Source: Sandaracinaceae bacterium
GTDB lineage: Bacteria; Myxococcota_A; Polyangia; Polyangiales; Sandaracinaceae
Direction: 5' to 3'
Assembly (NCBI GenBank): GCA_025056955.1
Contig: JANWYL010000016.1
Coordinates: forward strand, 1 to 21,466
DNA length: 21,466 nucleotides
The notes beneath the pieces were generated by a model that saw only the letters and a list, made by a program, of their open reading frames with translations, did not search any database and had not been told where the DNA came from. Shown piece by piece: positions 5,865 through 13,969 of this stretch (position 1 is the stretch's first letter; the number at the start of each line of letters is the position of its first letter). Position numbers and translations under genes: made by a program.

Positions 5865-8540
5865 TTAGCTTGTTTTTTTTTCAAAAATCGCCTTTAACTC
5901 CTTTTGCCACTCAATCAAGCGCTGAAAAGCTTCAAGGGGGCTGACTTCGGCCAAAGGGTAATCTGCGATGGTTTTGGCAATCTTTTCAAGCTGCTCTTGA
6001 ATCCAATCGCTTGGTGAGGCAGGTAGTGCTTGGGTTGCGTCCTTGGTTTTTCCCCTGACACCCAATTCCACCCTTTCCTCTTCGCTTTCAAAAAGCGCAA
6101 GCTGGGCCTTTCGCGGCGTTGAGCCACGCTCAAAGGCAGCCAAAATCTGAGAAGCGCGGGTTGTGACTTCGCTGGGGATTCCCGCTTGTCGCGCCACAGC
6201 AATCCCATAGCTTCGGTTGGCGCTCCCCCGAAGGAGGCGGTGGAGAAAAATCACTTCACCTTGGTGTTCCCGCGCGGCCATGTTGTAGTTGCGGACAAAT
6301 TCAGGGCGTTCTTCCTCGAGCGAAGCAAGCTCATGGTAATGGGTTGCAAAGAGGGTGCGGCAGCGCACCCTGTCAACCAGGTATTCAGCAACGGCACGGG
6401 CAATCGCCATCCCATCGTAAGTGGCAGTCCCCCGGCCAATTTCATCGAGGATCACAAGGGAACGTTCGCTTGCTCCTTTGAGCAACGCCGCGGTCTCAAC
6501 CATTTCAACCATGAAGGTGCTGCGCCCGCGCGCAAGATCATCACTCGCACCAATTCGGGTGAGAATGCGATCAACCAAGCCAATCTTTGCTTTCTTTGCG
6601 GGCACGTATGAACCCATCTGCGCCAAAATCACAATCAGCGCTGCTTGGCGCATAACAGTTGATTTGCCCGCCATGTTTGGCCCCGTGATGATCCACATCC
6701 GTTCTTTTTTTGCGTCGAGGCGAATGTCATTGGGCACAAAAGCCCCTTTTGGCAGCATGCGTTCCACCACGGGGTGCCTCGATCCTTCAAGCTCAAGAAG
6801 CGTGCTTTCGTCCAGTTCGGGACGGCAATGGTTTTCCTCTTCGGCGAGCTCGGCGAGGCCCGCAATGAAATCGACTTCTGCAAGCCAGGCAGCAAGACGG
6901 CGAAGTGAAGGTGCGGCTTCAACGATGCGCTTCCGAAAGGCTTCGAAGCACTCGCTTTCCAAGGAAAGGAGGCGTTCTTCGGCCGTTGAAATTTCGCGCT
7001 CGATGGCCTCAAGTTCCTCGCTCGTAAAGCGCTCTCCCCCGGCAATGGTTTGCTTGCGTCGGAAGTGTGAGGGGACATGTCGGAGGTTGGGGCGGGTGAC
7101 TTCGAAATAGTAGCCAAACACGCGGGTATACCCGATTTTGAGGGAAGCAATCCCTGAGGCCTCTCTCTCTTTGCGTTCGAGCTCAAGCAGGGCCTGACGC
7201 CCCCGCTCAGCCTGGCGCCGTGCAGCGTCGATCGGCTCGCTTGCGCCTTCGCGGACCAAGGACCCTTGCCCAATCGCCATTGGCAACTCCTCCTCGAAAG
7301 TGCCTTCGAGGGCTTCGCGGAAGGCATCGAGTCGATCGCTTGGTGGACTGAGGAGCGCGGCGCTGGCCTGCCCTTCAAGAGAAGCCAAAAGCCCAGCGAG
7401 GGTGTGGGCGGTTCGAAGGGATTGCCGGATCGCACCAAGGTCGCGGGGGCCAAAACTTCCGTACTCAGCTCGGCCCACGAGACGCTCGATATCGGGCAAG
7501 GCGCGGAGGGTTTCGCGCACTTTTTTGCGGACGCTGCGGTGCTCAAGCATGACCCCTACCGCATCAAGGCGCCGCCGAATCGTCGGAAGATCAAGGAGAG
7601 GCCGAAGCAAACGCCGCCTGAGCAGTCGGCTTCCAAGAACCGTGCAGCTCCGATCGATGGCAGAAAGCAAGGCGCCGTCTTTTTGCCCGCTCAAAGAACG
7701 GACGAGCTCGAGGTTGCGAATGGCCGTTTCATCAAGCTGCAAAAAAGCGCTCGCCCCGGCACGCTCGATCGATTCGATGCGCAAGGTGGCCCGCGGGTGA
7801 GCAGCCTGGGCATAGGCCAAAGCCGCAGCCAAGGCTTCGCGTGCAAGCGGCGAAACTCCCTCAAGGAGAGAGCCATCCATTGCATTTTCAAGGAGTTCAA
7901 AGCGCGGTGGAGGTGAGGGGGCGATGCGGATCCTAGGGAAAGCGCGTCCCAATTCCTCGAGCATCGCCTCTTCAAGGCCATGCCAAAGGATCTCACGGGG
8001 TTCGAGGCGATAAAGTTCTGCCAAAAGCTCCACCCAGTCCGAAGGCTCCGAGGCCCAAGCCACAGATCGCCCAATTTCGAGTCCAGCAATGGCCAAGGCC
8101 CCTTCGCGCCTCATCAATACGAGAAGCCAGTGGTCGGCCTTTTCTTCGGCAAATTCAAGGTCCACGGCCAAGCCAGGGCTCAACACCCTTACGATTTCCC
8201 GTGGCACAATCCCCCGCACCGTTGCCGGATCGGCCATCTGCTCGCATATGGCCACGCGATGGCCTTTTTCGAGCAGGCGCACAATGTAGCCAGAAGCCGA
8301 GTGATAGGGCACCCCAGCCATCGGAATGTCTTTTCCGTCCGGCCCCTTCTGGCGGGAAGTGAGGGCAATGTCGAGAATTTGCGAGGCCAAAATCGCATCC
8401 TCGTAAAAAAGCTCGTAAAAATCCCCAATCCGAAAAAAAAGCAAAGCATCGGGGCACTCGGCCTTCGCCCGAAAGTACTGCTCCATGGCTGGAGTGCGTC
8501 GCTCAGAATCGCCCTGCTTTCGCTTCATCATCGCCATCAC
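5865..8540 (-). CDS. mutS: DNA mismatch repair protein MutS
   Basis: MutS recognises base mismatches and small loops and recruits MutL in an ATP-dependent manner. The 891-residue protein is near full family length. Visible are the mismatch-wedging F-Y-E of GDFYELFYEDA (residues 41-43), DIPMAGVPYHSA, the clamp and connector domains, Walker A TGPNMAGKS at 619-627, the signature loop ASDDLARGRSTFMVEM, Walker B VILDEIGRGT at 696-705, and FATHYHEL at 731-738. The C-terminus ends in the small tail LEAFQRLIEW. The GTG at 8540 overlaps the lipoprotein B stop as GTGA; an ATG at 8537 is an alternative start. The last codons contain a run of nine A (GAA AAA AAA ACA), a slippage-prone tract in a repair gene. 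mutS is the last gene of a four-gene coupled unit headed by a Ser/Thr kinase, an unusual setting for it. Confidence 0.96.
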   Translation of the reverse strand: MMAMMKRKQGDSERRTPAMEQYFRAKAECPDALLFFRIGDFYELFYEDAILASQILDIALTSRQKGPDGKDIPMAGVPYHSASGYIVRLLEKGHRVAICEQMADPATVRGIVPREIVRVLSPGLAVDLEFAEEKADHWLLVLMRREGALAIAGLEIGRSVAWASEPSDWVELLAELYRLEPREILWHGLEEAMLEELGRAFPRIRIAPSPPPRFELLENAMDGSLLEGVSPLAREALAAALAYAQAAHPRATLRIESIERAGASAFLQLDETAIRNLELVRSLSGQKDGALLSAIDRSCTVLGSRLLRRRLLRPLLDLPTIRRRLDAVGVMLEHRSVRKKVRETLRALPDIERLVGRAEYGSFGPRDLGAIRQSLRTAHTLAGLLASLEGQASAALLSPPSDRLDAFREALEGTFEEELPMAIGQGSLVREGASEPIDAARRQAERGRQALLELERKEREASGIASLKIGYTRVFGYYFEVTRPNLRHVPSHFRRKQTIAGGERFTSEELEAIEREISTAEERLLSLESECFEAFRKRIVEAAPSLRRLAAWLAEVDFIAGLAELAEEENHCRPELDESTLLELEGSRHPVVERMLPKGAFVPNDIRLDAKKERMWIITGPNMAGKSTVMRQAALIVILAQMGSYVPAKKAKIGLVDRILTRIGASDDLARGRSTFMVEMVETAALLKGASERSLVILDEIGRGTATYDGMAIARAVAEYLVDRVRCRTLFATHYHELASLEEERPEFVRNYNMAAREHQGEVIFLHRLLRGSANRSYGIAVARQAGIPSEVTTRASQILAAFERGSTPRKAQLALFESEEERVELGVRGKTKDATQALPASPSDWIQEQLEKIAKTIADYPLAEVSPLEAFQRLIEWQKELKAIFEKKTS

Positions 8541-10909
8541 TCAAAGCGCCTTGTGGTGTAGCGCAATGGCTCCACCTCGACCTCAAGCAGCCCTCGGCGC
8601 GAAACATCAAGCACATAGAGCCGGCCAATCGGCGCGCTCCAGTGGACATCAACAGGAAGGGCCAAACCGCGGCCAGTGCCAAAGCCAGTCAGTGCGCCGA
8701 TATCCAGATTGAGGAGTGTCAGCCCTGAAAAAACCATGCGAAACTCGGGCGAACCCGAGCTTGGGCGCAGGGCAATTCGAAAAGCAAGCGCTGCGTTTCG
8801 GTAGAGTTCGCCAGGCCGTGCGCGGCTCTGCCAAAACACAGAAAGCTGCGAGTCCACTCGGCACCGGCCCATCGCATCGCTTTTCACCCGATGGCGCAAG
8901 CCAGTGCGGCTCCCAAAAACAGTGTAGGCGCCCCGCACGCGCACCTCAAAGCGGACCACCCGATCGCGAAGGCAGCCCAGCGCCTGAGCAAGCGGAATCT
9001 CTCCCTCCCGCTCAAGAAGCAAGGCATCGCGCTTGATCCAAAGCTCGCCTCTTCCGTCTTCTCGAAGACGGGCATCCTCAATCTGAACAATCAGCGGCGC
9101 TTCGTTGAGGCGACCGCCCACAAGGCCAAAAGCCTCTTGACACGCCCGATCCATGCGTCGCTCCACAGGCAAAGTGAGCAGCAAAGCCACAGCATCTGCC
9201 TCTCCCGAGCGCTCAGGTTCAGGCGCTTCGGCAATCGCTGCGCTCCCAAGCACTCCAAGCCCGCAAGGATCGATGCCGCTTTCAAGCACCCACCATTCCC
9301 CACGCTCTTTCAAAACCCCCTCAAAAGGGCGCCCGCTCCCCAAAGCCCCCTGCCAGCGCAGGCGCCACACCTCGCCGGCCGCTTCAAAGGGATCAGGTGA
9401 AGCGCAAATTTTGGCACGCACCCTTTCCCCATCACTTCCAAACACCCCCTTCATTCCTTGTGGGCAATCGATTGTATCAAACTCGCTACCTTGGGGATCA
9501 AGGGGGGAGGCGCTGCCTTCTCGAGAAAGGGCCACCTCGGCCAGATTGACCCAAGGCAGCAAACGGCGCTCCCCAATCCTCGGGCGATGCCTGCGAATGT
9601 ACACGTAGGGCTCAACAGTGCTTGCGCAATCTGCGGGATCGCCAGCCGCACGGCCACGACACAACGCATCTGCATCGAAGACATCGATGAAGCGAATGCT
9701 TCCATCATCCATCGCAGCAGCCACAAAAACCCCTCGAAGCACGCTTGGAGCAGGGGGCACTTCCCGCTCGGAGAGGCGCTCTGGAAAACAGGCCTCTGCC
9801 CAAGGGTTGGCTTCGTCGTAGCGAGGGGTCAACACCTCAAGGGCACGTGCGCCCAGAAGGCCAGGAATCCGCTCAGGACGGAGGGCAGAAGCAGCGCCCA
9901 CAGGCAAAAGGGCCCCAAACTGTTCGCTCAACTCATCGGAATGGTCGAGAACGAGCACAGATCCATCCCGGTCATCGATCGCATAGATGTATCGTCGGCT
10001 CGGCGGGGCATTGGGATCGAGTGAATCGGGAACCATGGGAGTGATGACGAGATCGCGAATGGGAGCGCCCGTCACAAGGGGGGGTAAAAGACTCCGGCTC
10101 TCCCAATCGATGCGGTGAATGAGTGGGAGGCGACGGTCACCAACCAAAAGCTCTGGGCCAGAGGCAAGGACAGAGGGCGCAGGGGCCAGGACAGGTACAT
10201 CAAGCGAAATCGCCGGGCTGGGCCAAGGAGCGGGCTCAAAACCAAGGGGGCAATACCTATTGCCGGGGGCTTCCTCTTCGGGCTTCCCCACTTGAAAGCG
10301 CCCCCCAACGCCACTTAGGATAATTTCTTCGCTTTCACCAAAAATGCATCCATCGATTCCGATGCGCATGACCGAAGAACGTTCAGGCAAGGCCACCCAC
10401 AATGCCCTCTCGTCGGGGTCCAGCACCAGACCTGCAGGGGGTGCAGGCAGTGGAAAGGGGTCGTGGTCTTCGGCACGTGCAAAGCCTTCTCTGCGGAATC
10501 GGCGGAGGTCGATCGCCTGAATCGCACGCTCGCTTTCGCTGCTCACAAAGGCGCAGCGGGGAGCCGCCTTGGGCACAACAATCGCTCGAGGCAAAGCCAT
10601 GGTTGGCACATGGGTCGCCCCCGGAATGGCGGGGTCTGAGTCGTTCACTTGGCGCGCATCGAGATCGATTGAAGCGATCTCACCACGGGTCTCTTGGAGC
10701 ACAAGGGCATGAAGGCTTCGCCCTTGTGACGAGGCGGTTGGGGTGCAGTTGGCCAAGTCAAGGGCCTCTCCGCTCTGCCGATCGAAGCAAACGAGCGCCA
10801 TGGCCACTGGGCGAGCCAGCAAGCGCGGCACAATGGGGAAAGGATTTTGGCCGCAACCCCAAACCATCCCCAAAGCCAAAATCCAAACCCTCACCCAGCT
10901 TTGATTCAT
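8537..10909 (-). CDS. Predicted outer lipoprotein B with beta-propeller-like repeats
   Basis: Not assignable to a named family. The 790-residue product starts MNQSWVRVWILALGMVWGC, a short signal peptide with a lipobox-like VWGC and Cys19 as the likely lipidated residue, so it is probably exported and membrane-anchored. The body has recurring strand patterns seen in propeller-type surface proteins (PAGLVLDPDERALWVALPER, RYIYAIDDRDGSVLVLDHSD, GVFVAAAMDDGSIRFIDVFD) and a last segment RLYVLDVSRRGLLEVEVEPL that could close the propeller. Scattered Cys suggest disulfides. A longer frame runs upstream to 11035, but the ATG at 10909 fits best: it has an ATGA overlap with lipoprotein A, an AGGTG Shine-Dalgarno and the signal peptide. 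It ends overlapping mutS. The product shares its style with lipoprotein A, suggesting that the two work together. The ligand and function are unknown. Confidence 0.75.
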   Translation of the reverse strand: MNQSWVRVWILALGMVWGCGQNPFPIVPRLLARPVAMALVCFDRQSGEALDLANCTPTASSQGRSLHALVLQETRGEIASIDLDARQVNDSDPAIPGATHVPTMALPRAIVVPKAAPRCAFVSSESERAIQAIDLRRFRREGFARAEDHDPFPLPAPPAGLVLDPDERALWVALPERSSVMRIGIDGCIFGESEEIILSGVGGRFQVGKPEEEAPGNRYCPLGFEPAPWPSPAISLDVPVLAPAPSVLASGPELLVGDRRLPLIHRIDWESRSLLPPLVTGAPIRDLVITPMVPDSLDPNAPPSRRYIYAIDDRDGSVLVLDHSDELSEQFGALLPVGAASALRPERIPGLLGARALEVLTPRYDEANPWAEACFPERLSEREVPPAPSVLRGVFVAAAMDDGSIRFIDVFDADALCRGRAAGDPADCASTVEPYVYIRRHRPRIGERRLLPWVNLAEVALSREGSASPLDPQGSEFDTIDCPQGMKGVFGSDGERVRAKICASPDPFEAAGEVWRLRWQGALGSGRPFEGVLKERGEWWVLESGIDPCGLGVLGSAAIAEAPEPERSGEADAVALLLTLPVERRMDRACQEAFGLVGGRLNEAPLIVQIEDARLREDGRGELWIKRDALLLEREGEIPLAQALGCLRDRVVRFEVRVRGAYTVFGSRTGLRHRVKSDAMGRCRVDSQLSVFWQSRARPGELYRNAALAFRIALRPSSGSPEFRMVFSGLTLLNLDIGALTGFGTGRGLALPVDVHWSAPIGRLYVLDVSRRGLLEVEVEPLRYTTRRFE

Positions 10910-12234
10910 CTCAACACCTGGGCAGGTCGCGGGCGGCCAAAACGAGCCACAAGACGAGGCTCCTGGTTTTCTGCAAGCGGCGCAACATCCACAAGGTAAA
11001 GCACCGATTCTCGAAAGTCCGCAACCCATAACCATTTTCGCTCGGGATCAAAAGCCAGCGCATAAGGCCCTTGAACACCAGGCAGCACCCCTTGCGTGCT
11101 GCCCCGCTCCCCATCGATAAACCAAAGCCGCCTGTCATCAAAGCAGCTGACCACCAGCCAGCGGCGCCCATCCCATTCCATGGCCTCAAGCTGAGCTGGG
11201 CCACTTCCCACATGGGCAACCCGCGCAGGCCTCGCCTCCCAGGGCACAAAAGGGCGCGCTGGACCTTCTAGAAAAAGAAGCGCCTCTGGGCGACGCATGA
11301 GGAGGTAGATCCGCCTTCCACCCTCTCGAAAAAGCGCATCTCGGCTCTCAAGACCATCATCAACCCCTACAAGACTCAAACGCCCTCCCTCAGCAAGACG
11401 GGCACAACCAGGCCTTTCACCGTCGGCAAAGGCAACAACAGAAGCGATCTCCCGCACGGGACGAAAAGCCGAAACAAAAGCGCTATGCGTCCACAGGCGA
11501 CCGCTTTCAGCATCGAAAGACGCATTGACGACATCATTGGGCAAGCCTCCCATCGCATCGACCAGTACTGGCACCAATTCCCCATCGATTTCACGCTCGA
11601 CAAAAAGGGTGACCCGGCCATTCCGGTGAGCCATGAGGATGTAATCGGCAGGGCTTTCCTTAGGCCCGCCAATTTCTGCCAAGCGCCCAACAGCAATTGT
11701 AACGGGATCTCCCGATATGTCCACCTGAGCCCCGCAGTCGCCCCCTCGAAGCGCAGAACGTCTCCTTGGTGCACAAACTTGGGGCTGCCCAGTCCCCTCG
11801 CAAAACAGCGCCCCGCTTTCTGGATCAACGTCAATCCAGGTGAGATCCACCTCGCTCCGAACAGGCAAATACACCCGATCTCCACGCGAAGAAAGCGCGA
11901 TATCGCTTGCATGAGAGCCGATCAAGGCCTCTGAAACCACAAAATCTCCAAGCTCCTCAAAAGTGCAAAACTCCTTCCCGCAGTTTCTCAGGGCTTGCTC
12001 CATCGCTTGAACCGAAAGAACATGCAAAGAACCCGCACGATAGCGCAAATCAAAATTTGACGAAACCGCAAGAAGAAAGCGAGGGCTTGCTTTTGGTACA
12101 AGCAAAAGGGCAACTGGGAAATTCAACTTTTGCGGTGGTGGCGCAACCCCTTGATTTTCAAGCCAACAGGCCTGGACCAAAAACAAAGCAAAAAGCGCAC
12201 ACCCATAAAGCCCGTGTTTTCGCTTCTCAAGCAT
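10906..12234 (-). CDS. Predicted lipoprotein A with beta-propeller-like repeats
   Basis: Not assignable to a named family. The 442-residue product begins MLEKRKHGLYGCALFALFLV followed by QAC: a charged n-region, a hydrophobic core and a lipobox (VQAC), with Cys23 as the probable lipid attachment site. The mature part contains blade-like motifs such as ASDIALSSRGDRVYLPVRSE, DYILMAHRNGRVTLFVE, WLVVSCFDDRRLWFIDGERG and YALAFDPERKWLWVADFRES, typical of YVTN/NHL-like surface propellers that recur in myxobacterial lipoproteins. Its ATG lies three bases after the kinase stop, with GGTGA just upstream, and its stop overlaps lipoprotein B as ATGA. The context suggests an envelope module linked to the kinase, whose C-terminal half is also predicted to be outside the cytoplasm. 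No enzymatic motif is visible. Confidence 0.75.
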   Translation of the reverse strand: MLEKRKHGLYGCALFALFLVQACWLENQGVAPPPQKLNFPVALLLVPKASPRFLLAVSSNFDLRYRAGSLHVLSVQAMEQALRNCGKEFCTFEELGDFVVSEALIGSHASDIALSSRGDRVYLPVRSEVDLTWIDVDPESGALFCEGTGQPQVCAPRRRSALRGGDCGAQVDISGDPVTIAVGRLAEIGGPKESPADYILMAHRNGRVTLFVEREIDGELVPVLVDAMGGLPNDVVNASFDAESGRLWTHSAFVSAFRPVREIASVVAFADGERPGCARLAEGGRLSLVGVDDGLESRDALFREGGRRIYLLMRRPEALLFLEGPARPFVPWEARPARVAHVGSGPAQLEAMEWDGRRWLVVSCFDDRRLWFIDGERGSTQGVLPGVQGPYALAFDPERKWLWVADFRESVLYLVDVAPLAENQEPRLVARFGRPRPAQVLR

Positions 12235-12237
12235 TGG

Positions 12238-13857
12238 TCACCGTGACTTTGAGACCCCCGCTTTGCTTCCAGATGTTTTCTCCCATGGATCCAGAAGACC
12301 TTCCCTTTCCGAAGAATTTATTCCACCACCTTTTGACCACTTGCCGGGGCCTGGGTTCAACCGCTCGAGTTCTCGGCGCAAAAGAGGCGGCGCGTTTTCT
12401 GTCACAACAATTTGCTCGTCCATATAGCCCCCCAAGCGCAGGACAAGACTTAAAGGTTGACCTGCTTGAGGGCGCGGAATCTCAAGGGGTGTCACCCCTA
12501 AGCGCTTTCCCTCATGATACACCAGTGCTCCTTGCGGAATGCTCTCAATGCGGACGAGCGCCACCACTTCACTTGGCTTCTCACTTAGCTTCTCCCCTGT
12601 CTCGCTTCCGGCTGGCTCTTTTCTTCCTTCTTCACTCTCTTTGCTTCCACCCTCCCCTGCCTCTGATTTAACCATTCCTGATTCACTCGATGGCGCGGCC
12701 TTGTCGCCCACTCTTCTATCGCCCACTTTCGCCACCTGCTCTTTGGGCTCCTTTTTCCCAGTCCGAGCCCACACCGCAACCCCTGCCCCAAGCCCAAGCA
12801 CAACAAGCCCAGCAAGGGCAATGAGGAGAGGTTTGTTTTTTCTTTGCGGTGGCTCGGCCGCAACCTGGATTGGAATGCGCCGTGTCGTCACACTGCTTCG
12901 CGGTAAAGCACCCCCAAGCTCCTCCTCAATGCCCTCAAGAACAGCTCGGAGCTCCTCCATGGAGGTATAGCGCTCTTCCGGGGCCTTGGCCAAGCACTTG
13001 AGAATCACAGCCTCAAGGGATGGAGGAATTTGCCCTACTCCCTCCACAGAGCGCGGTGAGGGAGGTGGAGCGTGGATATGTTGGGACAAAATGCCCATTA
13101 TATTGTCCGCATCAAATGGGAGCCGGCCCGTTGCCATTTCAAAGAGAATGACACCCAATGAGTAGATATCGGTTCGGGCATCCACTGGCCGGCCCAAGCA
13201 CTGCTCGGGGGACATGTAGTGAGGCGTACCAAACACCTGCCCCGCTTGGGTCAGCTTGCTCCCGCTTCCTCCCACCTTCGCGATCCCGAAATCAAGAACC
13301 TTGACGAAGTCGTTTTCTTCACCGCGCTTGATGAGAAAAATGTTGTCAGGCTTGAGATCCCGATGGACGATATCTCGAGCGTGGGCCGCCCCAAGGGCCT
13401 TGCTGATCTGCTTGCCGATTCGAACCACTCGAATCGGAGGAAGGGGAGCTTCTTTTTCGATCACCTGACCAAGAGGGCGCCCGTCTAAAAATTCCATCAC
13501 AAAGTAGGTGGCGCCGTTGCTCAAGCGCCCAAAATCGGTGATATCGATGATGTGCTCATTTCCAATGGCTGAGGCGCTTTGAGCCTCCTGTTGGAAGCGC
13601 TGCATCACTTCTTGGTTTTTGGACACGTCTGGGCGAAGCACCTTAATGGCCAGCGGTCGTTGCAACACCACATGACGTGCCCGATACACCACACCCATTC
13701 CCCCTTCCCCAAGCACCGCCTCGATGAAATAGCGCTCATCAAGCACCTGGCCGATCAGGGCATCCTGAGCCCCGGCTTTTTCAAAAGCACCACCCCCTCC
13801 AAAGGGAGAAGATGCAGAGGGCGAAGAACTAGGCGAAGCAGATACAGGCTCTCTCAT
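12238..13857 (-). CDS. Membrane Ser/Thr protein kinase with C-terminal PEGA domain
   Basis: This is a Hanks-type kinase that phosphorylates Ser or Thr on partner proteins; the substrate is unknown. The 539-residue protein has a Ser-rich N-terminus, then a complete kinase domain at about 42-310: Gly loop GEGGMGVVYRA (50-60), Lys72 in AIKVL, HRDLKPDN (165-172), DFG (189-191), and the SPE variant of APE (216-218). A transmembrane helix follows at about 343-364 (PLLIALAGLVVLGLGAGVAV). A long Lys/Glu/Ser/Gly linker leads to a PEGA domain at about 433-500 (VRIESIPQGALVYHEGKRLG and TPLEI), predicted to be outside the cytoplasm. The architecture is typical of Myxococcota. It heads the unit kinase-lipoprotein A-lipoprotein B-mutS. 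The start ATG at 13857 has only a weak Shine-Dalgarno, and 112 bp separate it from the PPDK-like gene, leaving room for a promoter. Confidence 0.92.
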   Translation of the reverse strand: MREPVSASPSSSPSASSPFGGGGAFEKAGAQDALIGQVLDERYFIEAVLGEGGMGVVYRARHVVLQRPLAIKVLRPDVSKNQEVMQRFQQEAQSASAIGNEHIIDITDFGRLSNGATYFVMEFLDGRPLGQVIEKEAPLPPIRVVRIGKQISKALGAAHARDIVHRDLKPDNIFLIKRGEENDFVKVLDFGIAKVGGSGSKLTQAGQVFGTPHYMSPEQCLGRPVDARTDIYSLGVILFEMATGRLPFDADNIMGILSQHIHAPPPSPRSVEGVGQIPPSLEAVILKCLAKAPEERYTSMEELRAVLEGIEEELGGALPRSSVTTRRIPIQVAAEPPQRKNKPLLIALAGLVVLGLGAGVAVWARTGKKEPKEQVAKVGDRRVGDKAAPSSESGMVKSEAGEGGSKESEEGRKEPAGSETGEKLSEKPSEVVALVRIESIPQGALVYHEGKRLGVTPLEIPRPQAGQPLSLVLRLGGYMDEQIVVTENAPPLLRRELERLNPGPGKWSKGGGINSSEREGLLDPWEKTSGSKAGVSKSR

Positions 13858-13969
13858 GGCAAACAGTGCTCAGACAATCAACTCAAGCATCGCGCGAAAA
13901 GCGGGGGATTGGCAAGGGAGAGCATTCACACACTTGCTTTCTGGTTTGATGTCTGAAGTGTACTGAAAT
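13858..13969 (-). promoter_or_regulatory. 112-bp gap likely holding the kinase-operon promoter
   Basis: This is the only sizeable gap between the glyQS-PPDK-like unit and the kinase-to-mutS unit, so a promoter is expected here. I see no clear sigma-70 or sigma-54 pair. TTGCCA followed 17 bases later by CGATGC on the minus strand is a poor match. No terminator-like hairpin with a T tract is visible, so read-through from the glyQS unit remains possible. Confidence 0.3.

Noticed and set aside
10910..11035. 42-codon N-terminal extension of lipoprotein B
   Set aside because: The internal ATG at 10909 has a signal peptide, Shine-Dalgarno and ATGA overlap; the extension overlaps lipoprotein A in another frame.
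13219..13488. Plus-strand open frames opposite the kinase, mutS and other genes
   Set aside because: These are antisense shadows of well-supported minus-strand genes, with no family features of their own.
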